This document shows positions 42,735-54,779 of a stretch of 64,000 nucleotides of DNA, one piece after another (within the stretch, counting starts at the first letter, position 1; the number at the start of each line of letters is the position of its first letter). The translations under genes were made by a program, and so were the position numbers. The notes below the pieces were generated by a model that did no database searches, was not told the DNA's origin, and was given only the letters and a program-made list of their open reading frames with translations. Source of the DNA: Lactuca virosa (Eukaryota; Streptophyta; Magnoliopsida; Asterales; Asteraceae); contig CAKMRJ010005523.1 of NCBI GenBank assembly GCA_928212115.1, forward strand, positions 137,367,270 through 137,431,269, in the 5' to 3' direction.

Positions 42735-45516
42735 TGTAACGCCCGTAGATCCGGGCTAGTCAATTTAGAGACGATACGCATCAAAAATAACTTTTTGATG
42801 GAAGATTATTTAGAAGGATTAATCTTAACCAAGTGTAGTATATGTCTCAAGGTTTCCGGATATATAAAGAATGCCAAAATCCGAGTTATAACGAAGAAGT
42901 TATGACCTATCGAAGTTTCGCGACAAACCGGCACGGTGCCGAATGTCGTAAAAAGTGAGTTTTTGATAAACTACTTTTTAGCCTTAGTAATCTAAACGAA
43001 ACTCGTAGTATTCGTTAAACCGAGAAGTTCGATAAAAAGAACACCCAAATCTGACTTCGTATGAGGAAGTTATGATTTTTCGAAGTTTCAGCTTAGCAGT
43101 AGACAGCTAAAAACTCGAATTTTAGATCGAGTGATTTTTAGCCGACACTACCTAAACGAGAATCGAAGGTCTCGTCATTAGTAGCACAATGGTAAAAAGT
43201 CTGACGAAAACAGACGTCGGATGAAAAAGTTATGAATTTTTAACGGATTTCCTGTCCCGGTCTGTTAAAAATAATAATATAAAAATTAAAATCAAAATTA
43301 GCCGACGAAGTCTAAACGAAAGTTGTAGAGCGTAATTTTACCTATGCGTGCATATAAAGAATGTCAAAAACGGAGCTCGTATGCGAAAGTTATGGATTTT
43401 AGAAGTTTTGGCGCGAAAATGGAGAAATTATTTTAAAATCCGAGAAAATTCGCATAGGCCACGTGATCCTCGCATGCTTGGCTCGTGCCCGACTCGCGTG
43501 TTGCATGCTGATTCGACCGAGGGTGCGGTCCAATAGGCTTCCGACGCGCATCGCTGCTGATGCCCCGCGTCCGAGGTGCTGGCCCAATCTGAAGCCTACA
43601 CGTAGCCTCCTCGCATCCGAGCCTCGCCGAAGCTGCCACCTGGTCCGAACCTCGCAGCCAACAGCCTTCCCTCCGGATCCGAGGCTCGCATCTGCTGCCG
43701 CGTGGAGCTTCCTCAGCCATTGATCTTCGGTCTCGCAGCCTAGAAATAGGAGGGTGCGAGACCTCCCGGGTATACTTTGAAAATTTGTCATTTTTAGCCC
43801 TTTTTTCAATATTTCTTTCATTTCAACTTCCCTCGAAGCCCCGATATCAATTATAAACCCCGGAATACGCCCCGAAGTGCCCGAGAAGCCCGGAAAATTT
43901 ATCTTTTCGGTTTCGAAGCCGTACCTTTCGCAGAGCCCGGTTTCTCAATAAAACTCCCGGTTTTATTGAAAACGATCGTTTTAGGAAACGAATTGCTGCC
44001 CGATTTTCATTAAATCAGGTCAGTGTGTAGTCACTTTCATCTTACACATAGATATGAAGTATTTTATATAAAATACGTGATATGTGTATATATTATTTTA
44101 TATAAAATACGTGATATGTGTATATATGTTGTTTGTTTATTTGAGATGGATGTTGAATGAATGTTTTATACATGTTTAAAATGATTTAAAATGTATATAT
44201 ATTTTATCTTCAAATATGTTGGGTAAAACATGGGTAGATAAAGTATGAGGGATAGAAGTCCAGTATAGATGTACGTTGGTAGCTATGAATTTAGTACAGT
44301 ATAGATGTACGTTGGTAGCTATGAATTTAGTACAGTATAGATGTACGTTGGTAGCTACGGATTTAGTATGTTGGCAGCTATGGACTTAGTGCCTGTTGTA
44401 TAAACCTTGGCGACGATGTGACTTCGTGCCTATTAGATAAACCTTGGCGACGATGTGACTTCGTGCCTATTAGATAAACCCTGGTGACTATGAGACGTAG
44501 TGCCTATTGTATAAACCCTGGCGACTATGTGACGTAGTGCCTGTTGTATAAACCTTGGCGACAATGTGACTTCGTGCCTATTTCACATAAATTGCTGAGG
44601 GAAAGCAATGTTGTCACCCCGGTGTTTGTTTTATTTGACATAAATTGCTGAGGAAAAGCAATGTTGTCACCCTTTTGACATAAATTGCTGAGAGAACAGC
44701 AATGTTGTCACCTCGATGTTTGTTTGACATAAATTGCTGAGGAAAGCAATGTTGTCACCATTTTAGTTGTCTTATTTGACATAAATTGCTGAAGGAAAGC
44801 AATGTTGTCACCTTATTGGTTGTTTTATGTTAGGTTGTTTTGTTTAACATAAATTGCTGAGGGAAAGCAATGTTGTCACCCTGATTTTTGTCTTGTTTGA
44901 CATAATTTGCTGAGGAAAGCAAAGTTGTCACCTTATTGGTTGTCTTGTTTGACATAAATTGTTGAGGAAAAAAATGTTGTCACCCCTAATGAAAATCCTT
45001 AGGCTAGGTCCCTTGTGATTGTTGTTTTAGTGACGTAAGGTGAGGATAACGGGAACGAGTAATTAGGGTTGTTTTTGGGTTGATGAAATTAATAAATTAT
45101 TTGTTGATTGATAAACTTAAAGAGTTTATTATTTATTGTGGGTTGAAAACCCTATATGCTCACCAGGCTTCTAAGCCTGACCCACTCAGCTTTTTATATT
45201 ACAGGTAGTGGACCCCGAGCATAGTCGGATGATGACAATGAGTGATTTTTGGATTATAGGCCAGTAGTTGTAAATAACTGTGTAAGGCTTATAATGTCTT
45301 GTTTATGCTTTTGATCTGTATCGGAACATGACATCCCGAGGTTTTGATATAAAAGGAAATTATATATTTCTTAAAGAAAGGTTTTGACAAACTTTTATCA
45401 TGTTTTGTTTTGGGGACCAATTCCGCAACATCTTTTAAAAAGATTTATCTGAATTTATTTTAAAAAAAGCATAAACGAAATCGGTCTTTTCTGGCCGTGA
45501 AATTGGGGATGTCACA
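42735..45516 (+). repeat. 5' LTR of element D
   Basis: 2,782 bp from TGTAACGCCC to GATGTCACA. A CpG-rich block (about 43440-43740) ends at a damaged TATA box: TAGAAATA (43741-43748), where LTR2 has TATAAATA. Downstream are three tandem-repeat families (44258-44370, 44390-44582, 44583-44990). The ORFs in the CpG-rich block have no recognisable domains and I do not call them. Confidence 0.92.
44258..44990 (+). repeat. Tandem repeats in 5' LTR of D
   Basis: R1: about 37-bp unit with 'tagatgtacgttggtagcta', 3 copies. R2: about 37-bp unit with 'taaaccttggcgac' and 'gtgacttcgtg', 5 copies. R3: 'acataaattgctgagg...agcaatgttgtcacc', 8 copies with variable spacers. R3 units contain an ATTGCT...AGCAAT hairpin. 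Confidence 0.88.
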
Positions 45517-45518
45517 GT

Positions 45519-45530
45519 TGGTATCAGAGC
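45519..45530 (+). other. Primer-binding site of element D
   Basis: TGGTATCAGAGC, initiator tRNA-Met type, two bases after the 5' LTR. It sets plus orientation. Confidence 0.88.
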
Positions 45531-46978
45531 ATTAGTTTAAGCGAATTAGGAATTTGTAGGATTTCTAGACTTAAACTTATAATGCTAAGTGATGATTGTG
45601 AGATGAGTGTCTACCATATTTTAGACACGAGCACTAGTTTATTTTAGGAAAGATGCCTAAAATGCCCTTATGTGCTAAATGTTATATGTTTGCCATATAT
45701 GCCATTATTTGTTCGGATCTATGGTCTGTTGTCGACCGGATCTGGAAACTTTATATGTATAGGATTCTAAGCGTATGATTACGAGATTAGAACTAACATG
45801 TAAACGTTTCGGAGTGATAAGGAGATTTATACGTCTATCGTAAATAAAGCTTTCTTATCTTAAATTCTCGTCCAGTACACCGAACGTCTGCTTGGGTGTA
45901 CAAAACGTTATGGTGAAGACTCGTAGAGAATTGAGTAGATGGAGGAAATGAAAAGCTTATGATAGTGAATGATACCTATGAGAAGATATCGTAACAGTGG
46001 TATCTTGCCTTTATAATATGTTTAATAAAATAACGAAACGTTTAGAGGGGTATGGTACGTCTGAAGTACACCTCCGATTAGCAGGATGATGAATGGTTGG
46101 TGTATTTCTTGATGATGTCCCGTTGTCTGGAATTTCCATCACCAACCAAGTTGATGTAGAATTGATGATTGAAGATACTCGTGGAAGAAGTCCTAGTAGA
46201 GTCTAGGAAAATTCTATGATTAATTGGACACATTCGTATGTGTTAAATTGTTTTGTTATTTTAGGACTTGGGAACTGCGAGACAGTACTTGGGACGAGTA
46301 TGAGTAGGTGTGAATAGTAGTAGAGATCTATACTACTGGAAGCACAGGACTCACGCTTGGATCAGGGAAAGTCACAAGGTTACCAAGAAACTAGTGATTG
46401 ATTCCGTTTTATTCGGATATGTCATTACCCTTGTTTCGGTAATGACTAGTAAGTTGGTTGTTATTCCGACCCTAGTGGTCATATCAAATTGAGTCCGACT
46501 ACGATGAGTTTATTACATGGTTCGGAGGACCAAGTTCGATGTAGCATCTGACTAAAGTCAGAAGGTTGAAATTAATGCGATCGATAGCATCGCGCTCGTT
46601 GTTAATGCAGCTTGTAGCTGGAAATGCTATATGCTAAAATGTGATTATATCACATTAAGATACGAACGAAGGTATATTCCATTTTGGAATTTGACTCAAA
46701 GAGACTTTAGTCTAGACGTTGCATCATCCGATGAAGGTCATTAGAACATGACCCGTCGATCTGCTACAATAGATAAGGGGAAGTACTTATCCTAAGAAGA
46801 AGAAGGAGTCCTCAGTAAGGATTTATTTTGTAACTTGTAGGTTACGATTGAAAGTCCAACCTAGTACGAAGAGCAGGTGTAAGATTGAGCATCATGGTTA
46901 TTACTTAGGATGGAAAGATAACGTATGGAATCATTATACAAGTCCTATTTTCGTTGATGATTCCGGGACGTAATCATC
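45531..46978 (+). other. Non-coding interior of element D
   Basis: No ORF above about 60 codons resembles gag, protease, RT or integrase. The 46310-46492 ORF has no recognisable domain. Confidence 0.7.
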
Positions 46979-46994
46979 CTAAGGGGGAGATAAT
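46979..46994 (+). other. Polypurine tract of element D
   Basis: CTAAGGGGGAGATAAT immediately precedes LTR2. Confidence 0.8.
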
Positions 46995-49793
46995 TGTAAC
47001 GCCCGTAGATCCGGGCTAGTCAATTTACAGACGATAAGCATCAAAAATGACTTTTTGATGGAAGATTATTTATAAGGATTAATCTTAACCAAGTGTAGTA
47101 TATGTCTCAAGGTTTCCAGATATATATAAAGAATGCCGAAATCCGAGTTATAACGAAGAAGTTATGACCTGTCGAAGTTTCGCGACAAACCGGCACGGTG
47201 CCGAATGTCGTAAAAAGTGAGTTTTTGATAAACTACTTCTTAGCCTTAGTAATCTAAATGAAACTCGTAGTATTCGTTAAACCGAGAAGTTCGATAAAAA
47301 GAACGCCCAAATTTGACTTCGTATGAGGAAGTTATGATTTTTCGAAATTTCAGCTTAGCAGTAGACAGCTAAAAACTCGAATTTTAGATCGAGTGATTTT
47401 TGGCCGACACTACCTAAACAAGAATCGAAGGTCTCGTCATTAGTAGCACAATGGTAAAAAGTCTGACGAAAACGGACGTCGGATGAAGAAGTTATGAATT
47501 TTTAACGGATTTCCTGTCCCGGTCTGTTAAAAATAACAATATAAAAATTAAAATCAAATTTAGCCGTTGAAGTCTAAACGAAATTTGTAGAGCGTAATTT
47601 TACCTATGCGTGCATATAAAGAATGTCAAAAACGGAGCTCGTATGTGAAAGTTATGGATTTTAGAAGTTTTGGCGCAAAAATCGAGAAATTATTTTAAAA
47701 TCCGAGAAAATTCGCATAGGCCACGTGATCCTCGCATGCTTGGCTCGTGCCCGACTCGCGTGTCGCATGCTGATTCGACTGAGGGTGCGGTCCAATAGGC
47801 TTCCGACGCGCATCGCTGGTGATGCCCCGTGTCCGAGGTGCTGGCCCAATCCGAAGCCTGCACGTAGCCTCCTCGCATCCGAGCCTCGCCGAAGCTGCCA
47901 CCTGGTCCGAACCTCGCAGCCAGCAGCCTTCCCTCCGGATCCGAAGCTCGCATCTGCTGCCACGTGGAGCTTCCTCAGCCATTGATCTTCGGTCTCACAG
48001 CCTATAAATAGGAGGGTGCGAGACCTCCCGGGTATACTTTGAAAATTTGTCATTTTTAGCCCTTTTTTCAATATTTCTTTCATTTCAACTTCCCTCGAAG
48101 CCCCGATATCAATTATAACCCCCGGAATACGCCCCAAAGTGCCCGAGAAGCCCGGAAAATTTATCTTTTCGGTTTCAAAGCCCGACCTTTCGTAGAGCCC
48201 TGTTTCTCAATAAAACTCCCGGTTTTATTAGAAACGATCGTTTTAGGAAACGAATTGCTGCCCGATTTTCATTAAATCAGGTGAGTGTGTAGTCACTTTC
48301 ATCTTACACATAGATATGAAGTATTTTATATAAAATACGTGATATGTGTATATATTATTTTATATAAAATACGTGATATGTGTATATATGTTGTTTGTTT
48401 ATTTGAGATGGATGTTGAATGAATGTTTTATACATGTTTAAAATGATTTAAAATGTATATATATTTTATCTTCAAATATGTTGGGTAAAACATGGGTAGA
48501 TAAAGTATGAGGGATAGAAGTACAGTATAGATGTACTTTGGTAGCTATGAATTTAGTAAAGTATAGATGTACGTTGGTAGCTATGAATTTAGTACAGTAT
48601 AGATGTACGTTGGTAGCTACGGATTTAGTATGTTGGCACCTATGGACTTAGTGCCTGTTGTATAAACCGTGGCGACGATGTGACTTCGTGCCTATTAGAT
48701 AAACCTTGGCGACGATGTGACTTCGTGCCTATTAGATAAACCCTGGTGACTATGAGACGTAGTGCCTATTGTATAAACCCTGGCGACTATGTGACGTAGT
48801 GCCTGTTGTATAAACCTTGGCGACAATGTGACTTCGTGCCTATTTCACATAAATTGCTGAGGGAAAGCAATGTTGTCACCCCGGTGTTTGTTTTATTTGA
48901 CATAAATTGCTGAGGAAAAGCAATGTTGTCACCCTTTTGACATAAATTGCTGAGAGAACAGCAATGTTGTCACCTCGATGTTTGTTTGACATAAATTGCT
49001 GAGGAAAGCAATGTTGTCACCATTTTAGTTGTCTTATTTGACATAAATTGCTGAAGGAAAGCAATGTTGTCACCTTATTGGTTGTTTTATGTTAGGTTGT
49101 TTTATGTTAGGTTGTTTTGTTTAACATAAATTGCTGAGGGAAAGCAATGTTGTCACCCTGATTTTTGTCTTGTTTGACATAATTTGCTGAGGAAAGCAAA
49201 GTTGTCACCTTATTGGTTGTCTTGTTTGACATAAATTGTTGAGGAAAACAATGTTGTCACCCCTAATGAAAATCCTTAGGCTAGGTTCCTTGTGATAGTT
49301 GTTTTAGTGACGTAAGGTGAGGATAACGGGAACGGGTAATTAGGGTTGTTTTTGGGTTGATGAAATTAATAAATTATTTGTTGATTGATAAACTTAAAGA
49401 GTTTATTATTTATTGTGGGTTGAAAACCCTATATGCTCACCAGGCTTCCAAGCCTGACCCACTCAGCTTTTTATATTACAGGTAGTGGACCCCGAGCATA
49501 GTCGGATGATGACAATGATTGATTTTTGGATTATAGGCCAGTAGTTGTAAATAACTGTGTAAGGCTTATAATGTCTTGTTTATGCTTTTGATCTGTATCG
49601 GAACATGACATCCCGAGGTTTTGATATAAAAGGAAATTATATATTTCTTAAAGAAAGGTTTTGACAAACTTTTATCATGTTTTGTTTTGGGGACCAATTC
49701 CGCAACATCTTTTAAAAAGATTTATCAGATTTTATTTTAAAAAAAGCATAAACGAAATCGGTCTTTTCTCGCCGTGAAATTGGGGATGTCGCA
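46995..49793 (+). repeat. 3' LTR of element D
   Basis: 2,799 bp. Intact TATAAATA at 48003-48010 after a CpG-rich block (47700-48000). Tandem repeats R1-R3 at about 48519-49262, with an extra 'ggttgttttatgtta' copy near 49090 relative to LTR1. Confidence 0.92.
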
Positions 49794-49798
49794 TTTCA

Positions 49799-51837
49799 AC
49801 ATTTATTTTATTATCTGAACTCAACTTGGCGTTCAATGAATCAAATTTTTGCACAGTATCGGATTTGATCTTCTTTTTATCATTCTCATCCGAAATTTGT
49901 TTCAACATGTTTTTGTGGTCCTTGGACTTAATGTAATTTTCAATACGTTCAAGTACGAATTTGTATGCTTCAGAAGTTTCTTCAGACGAAACAATAGATT
50001 CGCAATTGTAGCAATCTGCGTCTATTTCGTCTTCCTTTAATTCGAGAAATGGCAAAATCATTTTATGAATTTTCTTACCGATTACACAATCAAGGTGCAG
50101 TTGAGTGATATTAAAGTAAAGCCTTTTTGCAATCAAACAAAAAATGTTTCTCTGTTTTAAAAGCATTAAATTATCTCTCTGCAAATAAATAGATTCGTCC
50201 CTAGACTTAGACAAATCCAACTCAAATTTCTGGATCCACATACGCCTCTCCTCACTCTTGGATGTTGCCCTGCTCAATTGATTGGTTAGGTTAGAGTTTG
50301 ATAGCCGGGTTCACTTTAAACTATCGCTTATACTTGAAAAAGTGAATTTTAGATCGTTAAGTTCTGTTTCGTATCTAGATACAAGAACATTAACTGATTC
50401 AAGAATGGAGTTTACCTTATTGATCAGTTGTTCGCATTCGTTGATCTGTTCCGGAACAGGGCTTGCTGCGAAACAACTATCTTCGCTCCTTCCACTCCCA
50501 CTTGCATTCTCCTGCATCTGTGATCCGCCTTCAGTCACCATCCAGCATCTTACTGAGTACTATGAATTCTGCTCTTTCGCAACAAACGCCCTTCTATGTG
50601 TGGGCTTTCATACTTCTTCATCCTCTGAGTCTGTTGACTAGACTTCCACTCCTCCAAACTCACCTTGAGCCAAGTTTTCCTGTACAACAAAAGCAGGCAT
50701 AGAATTATCATTAGATTTCTTTTTCTTAATCTCTTCCAGCTTTCGTATGTGATAGGCCTCCTCATCCTCTCCTTCATTCTTCTCATTCATCCTTCGCAGC
50801 ATGCGCTCCTTTGCAAGATTGGTTTTACCATGACAATAATTGCAATCGTATCCGGAGTCACCAACTACCTTTTTCTCCTTCTTCTCTTCCTCTTTCTGAG
50901 AACTACTTTTGTTCTCTTCTTTCACTTTCTCTGAGCTATAGCTTCCCTGTCAGTTTCTATTTTTGTTTGAGGGAAACTTCTTCCTAGCAAATCGCTTAGG
51001 GTTAGACACCATTAAAGTAAAATCTTCGTTTGAGAGCTCGTACTCAGAATGATCTGAATCAGATCCATCATCAACAACAGTATTGACTTTCGCAACTAAG
51101 GCCAAAGACCCCATCCCAGACAACACCTTTCCTCATTTCATTATTTCACTCTCTCGCGCCTTCAGAATTCCCACAAGCCTCGCTAGAGTATAGTTCTTGA
51201 ACTGTTCGTGTGCTTTAACAGTTGACACTACTGCCTTCCACTCTGATCGTAGTCCGTTCATGAACGTGACCTTTTGCTCAATCAGTTCTCGTCCAATCCC
51301 GTGCTTCATCATCTTGCTGAGAATATGATTATATCGATTGAAAGTGACACTCAGAGTTTCATCAGGCTTTTGAACGAATTCGCCAAACTCGGATAACAAG
51401 AGCGTTTGAGTCGAGTGTTCTAGATCTGCGTCTGTGGAATAGAGTTCTCTCAACCTATCACATATATCCTTCGCTGTGTCACATGAACTTACAAGACAAA
51501 AAGTATCTGCTTGCAAAGCGAATATGATAATCCTCATTCCTTTAATGTTGCTCATGAGTTTGTCTTTTTCGTCCTGAGGCACGTCCTTCACATCAAGAAG
51601 CAGTTGGTTGTATTATTTCTGGGTTTTGATTTTTTTTTTGGTCGCTGTGTGAACAAACGGACCTAGAATGATTGCTTCCCAAATCATATAACCATTCTCT
51701 TCTAAGCCTAAAACATAATCTTCAAAGTGCATCGCCTAGACTTCATATTCTTGAGGAAAGAGAATCGGGATCCTGGTTGTTGATCCGATGCTGCTCGAGA
51801 TATTCAAGGAGTTGATATTTGAATCGTCGTTCTGCAT
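49799..51837 (-). pseudogene. Element B gag, N-terminal and middle region
   Basis: Start ATG 51837-51835 (MQNDDSNINSLN). The capsid part reads IPILFPQEYEV, ALQADTFCLVSSCDTAKDICDRL, MMKHGIGRELIEQKVTFMNGLRSEWKAVV, with stops near 51737, 51612 and 51133. A decayed knuckle CNYCHGKTNLAKERM has Asn and Arg in place of the His and last Cys. A coiled-coil stretch (50277-49800) follows in another frame. Split by D at 49794. Confidence 0.82.
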
Positions 51838-52013
51838 GGTGAATAATCTCTTAATACCTGCAATTAATCAGACTGTAAACACTTATTAGGTTAATATCGA
51901 GATCACAGAGTAACATCAATAAATCAGTGACGGCTCTTAACAGATCCAATATTTGCGGAAACCCTAATAATTTCTTCAAACAGAAGAGATGTGTATTAAG
52001 TACACAGTCTCCC

Positions 52014-52025
52014 GCTCTGATACCA
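52014..52025 (-). other. Primer-binding site of element B
   Basis: Minus-strand TGGTATCAGAGC, perfect initiator tRNA-Met type. Confidence 0.88.
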
Positions 52026-52027
52026 AT

Positions 52028-52328
52028 TGATAAGAATAAGTCCTTAAAGATCGAATAGATTAAAAACAAGTAAACAAGAACACGATATGATCAAACTCGT
52101 GCTTAATGATTAATAGTCACATCTCAGAAGAACTCGATGAAGAATTGCTTCTGTAGAGGTGTAAAATAGGGTTACAACGATAATTATGAGAGTTCTCCAA
52201 AATACGTAGCATGCATGAACCTTATATACTATAACCCTAGCAGTAAATATGAGTGGTCAAGCCTAACTCGTTTATACAAAGTGGACTAGACAAAACAGGC
52301 CCAATGACGCAACACAAAATCTTCAACA
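52028..52328 (-). repeat. 5' LTR of element B
   Basis: 301-bp partner of 32440-32740, followed by the CATAT TSD. Confidence 0.93.
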
Positions 52329-52333
52329 CATAT

Positions 52334-52971
52334 CATGATGCAAGAGTGGCACATCAAGATCACCATGTCATGTTAACCATCATGGTGGCGCATCAAGCAA
52401 TAATCCTTGAGCATCTTCAACTTCTGAGCTTCCTTGAACAATATCGAGCATCATTGGAGACTTCATATCATACGAATCATCAAGGAACATAAGTGGCACA
52501 TCCTTGCAACAAGATGGCGCATCAACATGAGGCGCTTCTTGTGCAAGGAATGCCACTTCTTCTTAAAGGATGGCACTTCCTCCTTATGAGTGGCGCTTCT
52601 AGAACCATAATGGAGCTTCTACCTTCAAAGTGGCGCTTCTTCCTCCAGAATGGCATATCTAGACAATGAGTGACACTCCCACATTATGGATGTAGCTTCC
52701 ACATCCATAATGGCACTTCTAAAATTGTACTTCAAGCATATATTGCACATCCATGCACCAGGATCTCCATTCCACTTCCAGGTGCTCCATACCCCCTTTT
52801 AGAATATTCGTTCCTTTGTCATTTTATCTGTTCTTTTGTCAGGAGATCCATTCATTTCTCAGATGATCCGTTCATTTGTCACATGCTCCATGAACCCCAA
52901 GTGTTCCATTGAGTTCCAAGTGCTCCAAATGCTCCATGTGAATGCTCCAAATGCTCAAGTCACATTTAACA
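52334..52971 (-). repeat. 3' LTR of element E, second part
   Basis: Resumes after the B insertion and ends CATTTAACA at 52971. Together with 32056-32439 it is about 1,022 bp, against 1,110 bp for F. It holds degenerate repeats around 'tggcgcttct', 'atggcacttc' and 'gtggcgcatc' spaced about 25-30 bp (52375-52720), then CCATTCATTTGTC-like and GCTCCA-type repeats. Confidence 0.78.
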
Positions 52972-52985
52972 ATCTCCACCTTGAC
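52972..52985 (-). other. Polypurine tract of element E
   Basis: Minus-strand GTCAAGGTGGAGAT adjoins the LTR end. Confidence 0.65.
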
Positions 52986-53157
52986 TTGAGCATCCTCCGA
53001 ACTCCATGTTAAACAAGAACTTCCTCTCCATTCCTACCATCAATCCCCAAATGGGCTTACCTCATGCGAACATTAAACAAGTCCAAAGAAAGCTTGAACT
53101 TATCCGTGGGTAGTGACTTTGTTAACATGTCTGCTGGATTCACCTTGGTATCAATCT

Positions 53158-54724
53158 TCATAATTGAGAACCTGTCTGCTTCCAGAATGCACAAATAAAA
53201 TTCAATCTGACATCAATGTGCTTCGTCTTCTCATGATACATGAGATTCTTTGCAAGATTCAATGCACTCTGACTGCCACAGTACAATACAAGCTTCTCCA
53301 CCGTCAGACCAACACTCTGAATAAGCCCATGTAACCATAACTTCTCCTTTATTCCTTCCGTCATAGACATGTACTTGGATTCAGTTGTAGACAAATCCAT
53401 GGGATCTTGTAAAGTTGACTTCCAACTGATGGCATATCTGAACAAAGTTAAAATAACATGTTCATGACATGCGCTTCAATAGATCACCTTCATGATCAAA
53501 GTCAGCATATCCAACCAAGTCAGTTTTTGTATTGGCTCCATACACTAATCAAACATCCGTCCTTCCCTTCAAGTATCGCATGATCCACTTGATAGCTTCC
53601 CAATGAGCCTTACCTGAATTGCTCATAAACCTGCTTACCACAATAACTAAATGAGCCAAATCAGGTCGGGTACAGACTATTACATACATGATACTTCCAA
53701 TAACACTAGATTAAGGAACCATGCTCGTTTACTTCCTTTCTTCATTAGCTGTGGGTATATTATCTGGACCAAATTTAAAGTAAGTCGCCAAAGGATTTCC
53801 AACTGTTTTGGACTGATCATAGTTGAAAGACTGCATAACTTTCTTAATGTACTTTTTTTGAGAAATACATAACCGCCATGCTCTTCCATTCCTTTGAATC
53901 TCCATCCTCAATATCTTCTTTTTTTCTCCTAAATACTTCATCTCAAACTCATTCTTTAGGGTCGCCTTCAAGTCATATATTCCAGCTATGTCCTAGGCTG
54001 CGAAGAGAATATCATCAACATATAGCAATAAATATATGTAGGAATCTGGTGACAATTCCTTTAAGTAAACACAATTGGAAAATTGGTCCCGACTGTAGCC
54101 ATGTGGGATCATGAATGAATCAAATATCTTATACCATTGTCATGAAGACTTCTTCAAACCATACATATATTTCTTCAGCAAACATACATGATCCTTCTTA
54201 GAATCAAGGAACCCTTCTGGTTGGTACATATAAATCTTCTATTCTAAGTTCCCATGAAGAAATTCAGTTTTCAAATCTAATTGTTCAAGCTCCAGATCAT
54301 ATTCACTCACCATGGCCAAAAAAACTCGAATTGTCTTGTGATTCACGACCAATGAGAACACGTCGTGATAATTAATTCTTTCTTTCTAAGAAAACCCTTT
54401 CATTACCAACCTTGACTTGAACCTAGTTGGTTCAAATCCTTGTATCCCTTCCTTCTTCTTAAAGATCTATTTGCATCTCATTGGTTTTTCTCCCTTTGGT
54501 AATGGAACTAGATCCCATGTTTCATTCTTCTCCATTGATTGCATATCTTCATTCATGGCCATCAACCAATTTGTTGCTTCTTTACTCGCCACTACCTCTT
54601 TATATGATTGAGGCTCCTTAATGTCAATGTCCTCTCCAGTTACTAAAGAAAAAGCAATGGATTTAAGATCACCAGAATTGACACATCCTACATATCTATC
54701 AGGTTGTCGAATAACCCTCTTCAA
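53158..54724 (-). pseudogene. Element E pol: reverse transcriptase and RNase H
   Basis: RT traces: WLMAMNEDMQSMEKNETWDLV (54600), EQLDLKTEFLHGN, YMYGLKKS, and the catalytic YVDDILFAA near 54020. RNase H: SSVIGSIMYVIVCTRPDLAH, then 53445-53158 with STTESKYMSMTEG, YCGSQSALNLAKN and TKHIDVRLNFI. Multiple stops and frameshifts throughout. Confidence 0.82.
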
Positions 54725-54779
54725 TCTTCTCCTTGCTATTGACTCATAACCATGATCCTTCCAGGCATCAACACCACTA

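Larger units (their letters stand above)
42735..49793 (+). mobile_element. Element D: non-coding Gypsy-type (LARD-like) element with 2.8 kb LTRs
   Basis: 7,059 bp, plus strand, exact TSD TTTCA (42730-42734 and 49794-49798) within gag of B. LTRs 42735-45516 and 46995-49793, PBS at 45519, PPT near 46980, and only 1,478 bp between them with no gag or pol. LTRs look about 98% identical by eye, the highest here together with G. It was therefore copied recently by enzymes supplied by another element. The layout of long LTRs and non-coding interior fits a large retrotransposon derivative (LARD). Gypsy assignment is from LTR style and is tentative. Confidence 0.9.
32440..52328 (-). mobile_element. 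Element B: Sirevirus-like Ty1/copia element with ORF3, disrupted by element D
   Basis: Complete minus-strand element, 19,889 bp with D and about 12.8 kb without it. Exact TSD CATAT (32435-32439 and 52329-52333). LTRs are 301 bp each with about 21 differences by eye (about 93% identity), so it is older than A. Order: LTR, PBS, gag, protease-integrase, RT-RNase H (end 38041), non-coding 1.75 kb, ORF3 (36294-32776), PPT, LTR. Coding frames are damaged in few places. It is inserted in the 3' LTR of E. B and A share gene order, PPT and ORF3 but are clearly different lineages. Confidence 0.93.

Noticed and set aside
43399..43821. Overlapping ORFs of 86-140 codons in several frames of the D LTR (also 47661-48137)
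   Set aside because: They lie in a CpG-rich LTR block that lacks stop codons because of composition. No domain is recognisable and frames on both strands are equally open.
44583..44990. Regular repeats that superficially resemble a CRISPR array
   Set aside because: Spacers vary in length and resemble each other, the array is repeated in both LTRs of a plant retrotransposon, and no cas genes are present.
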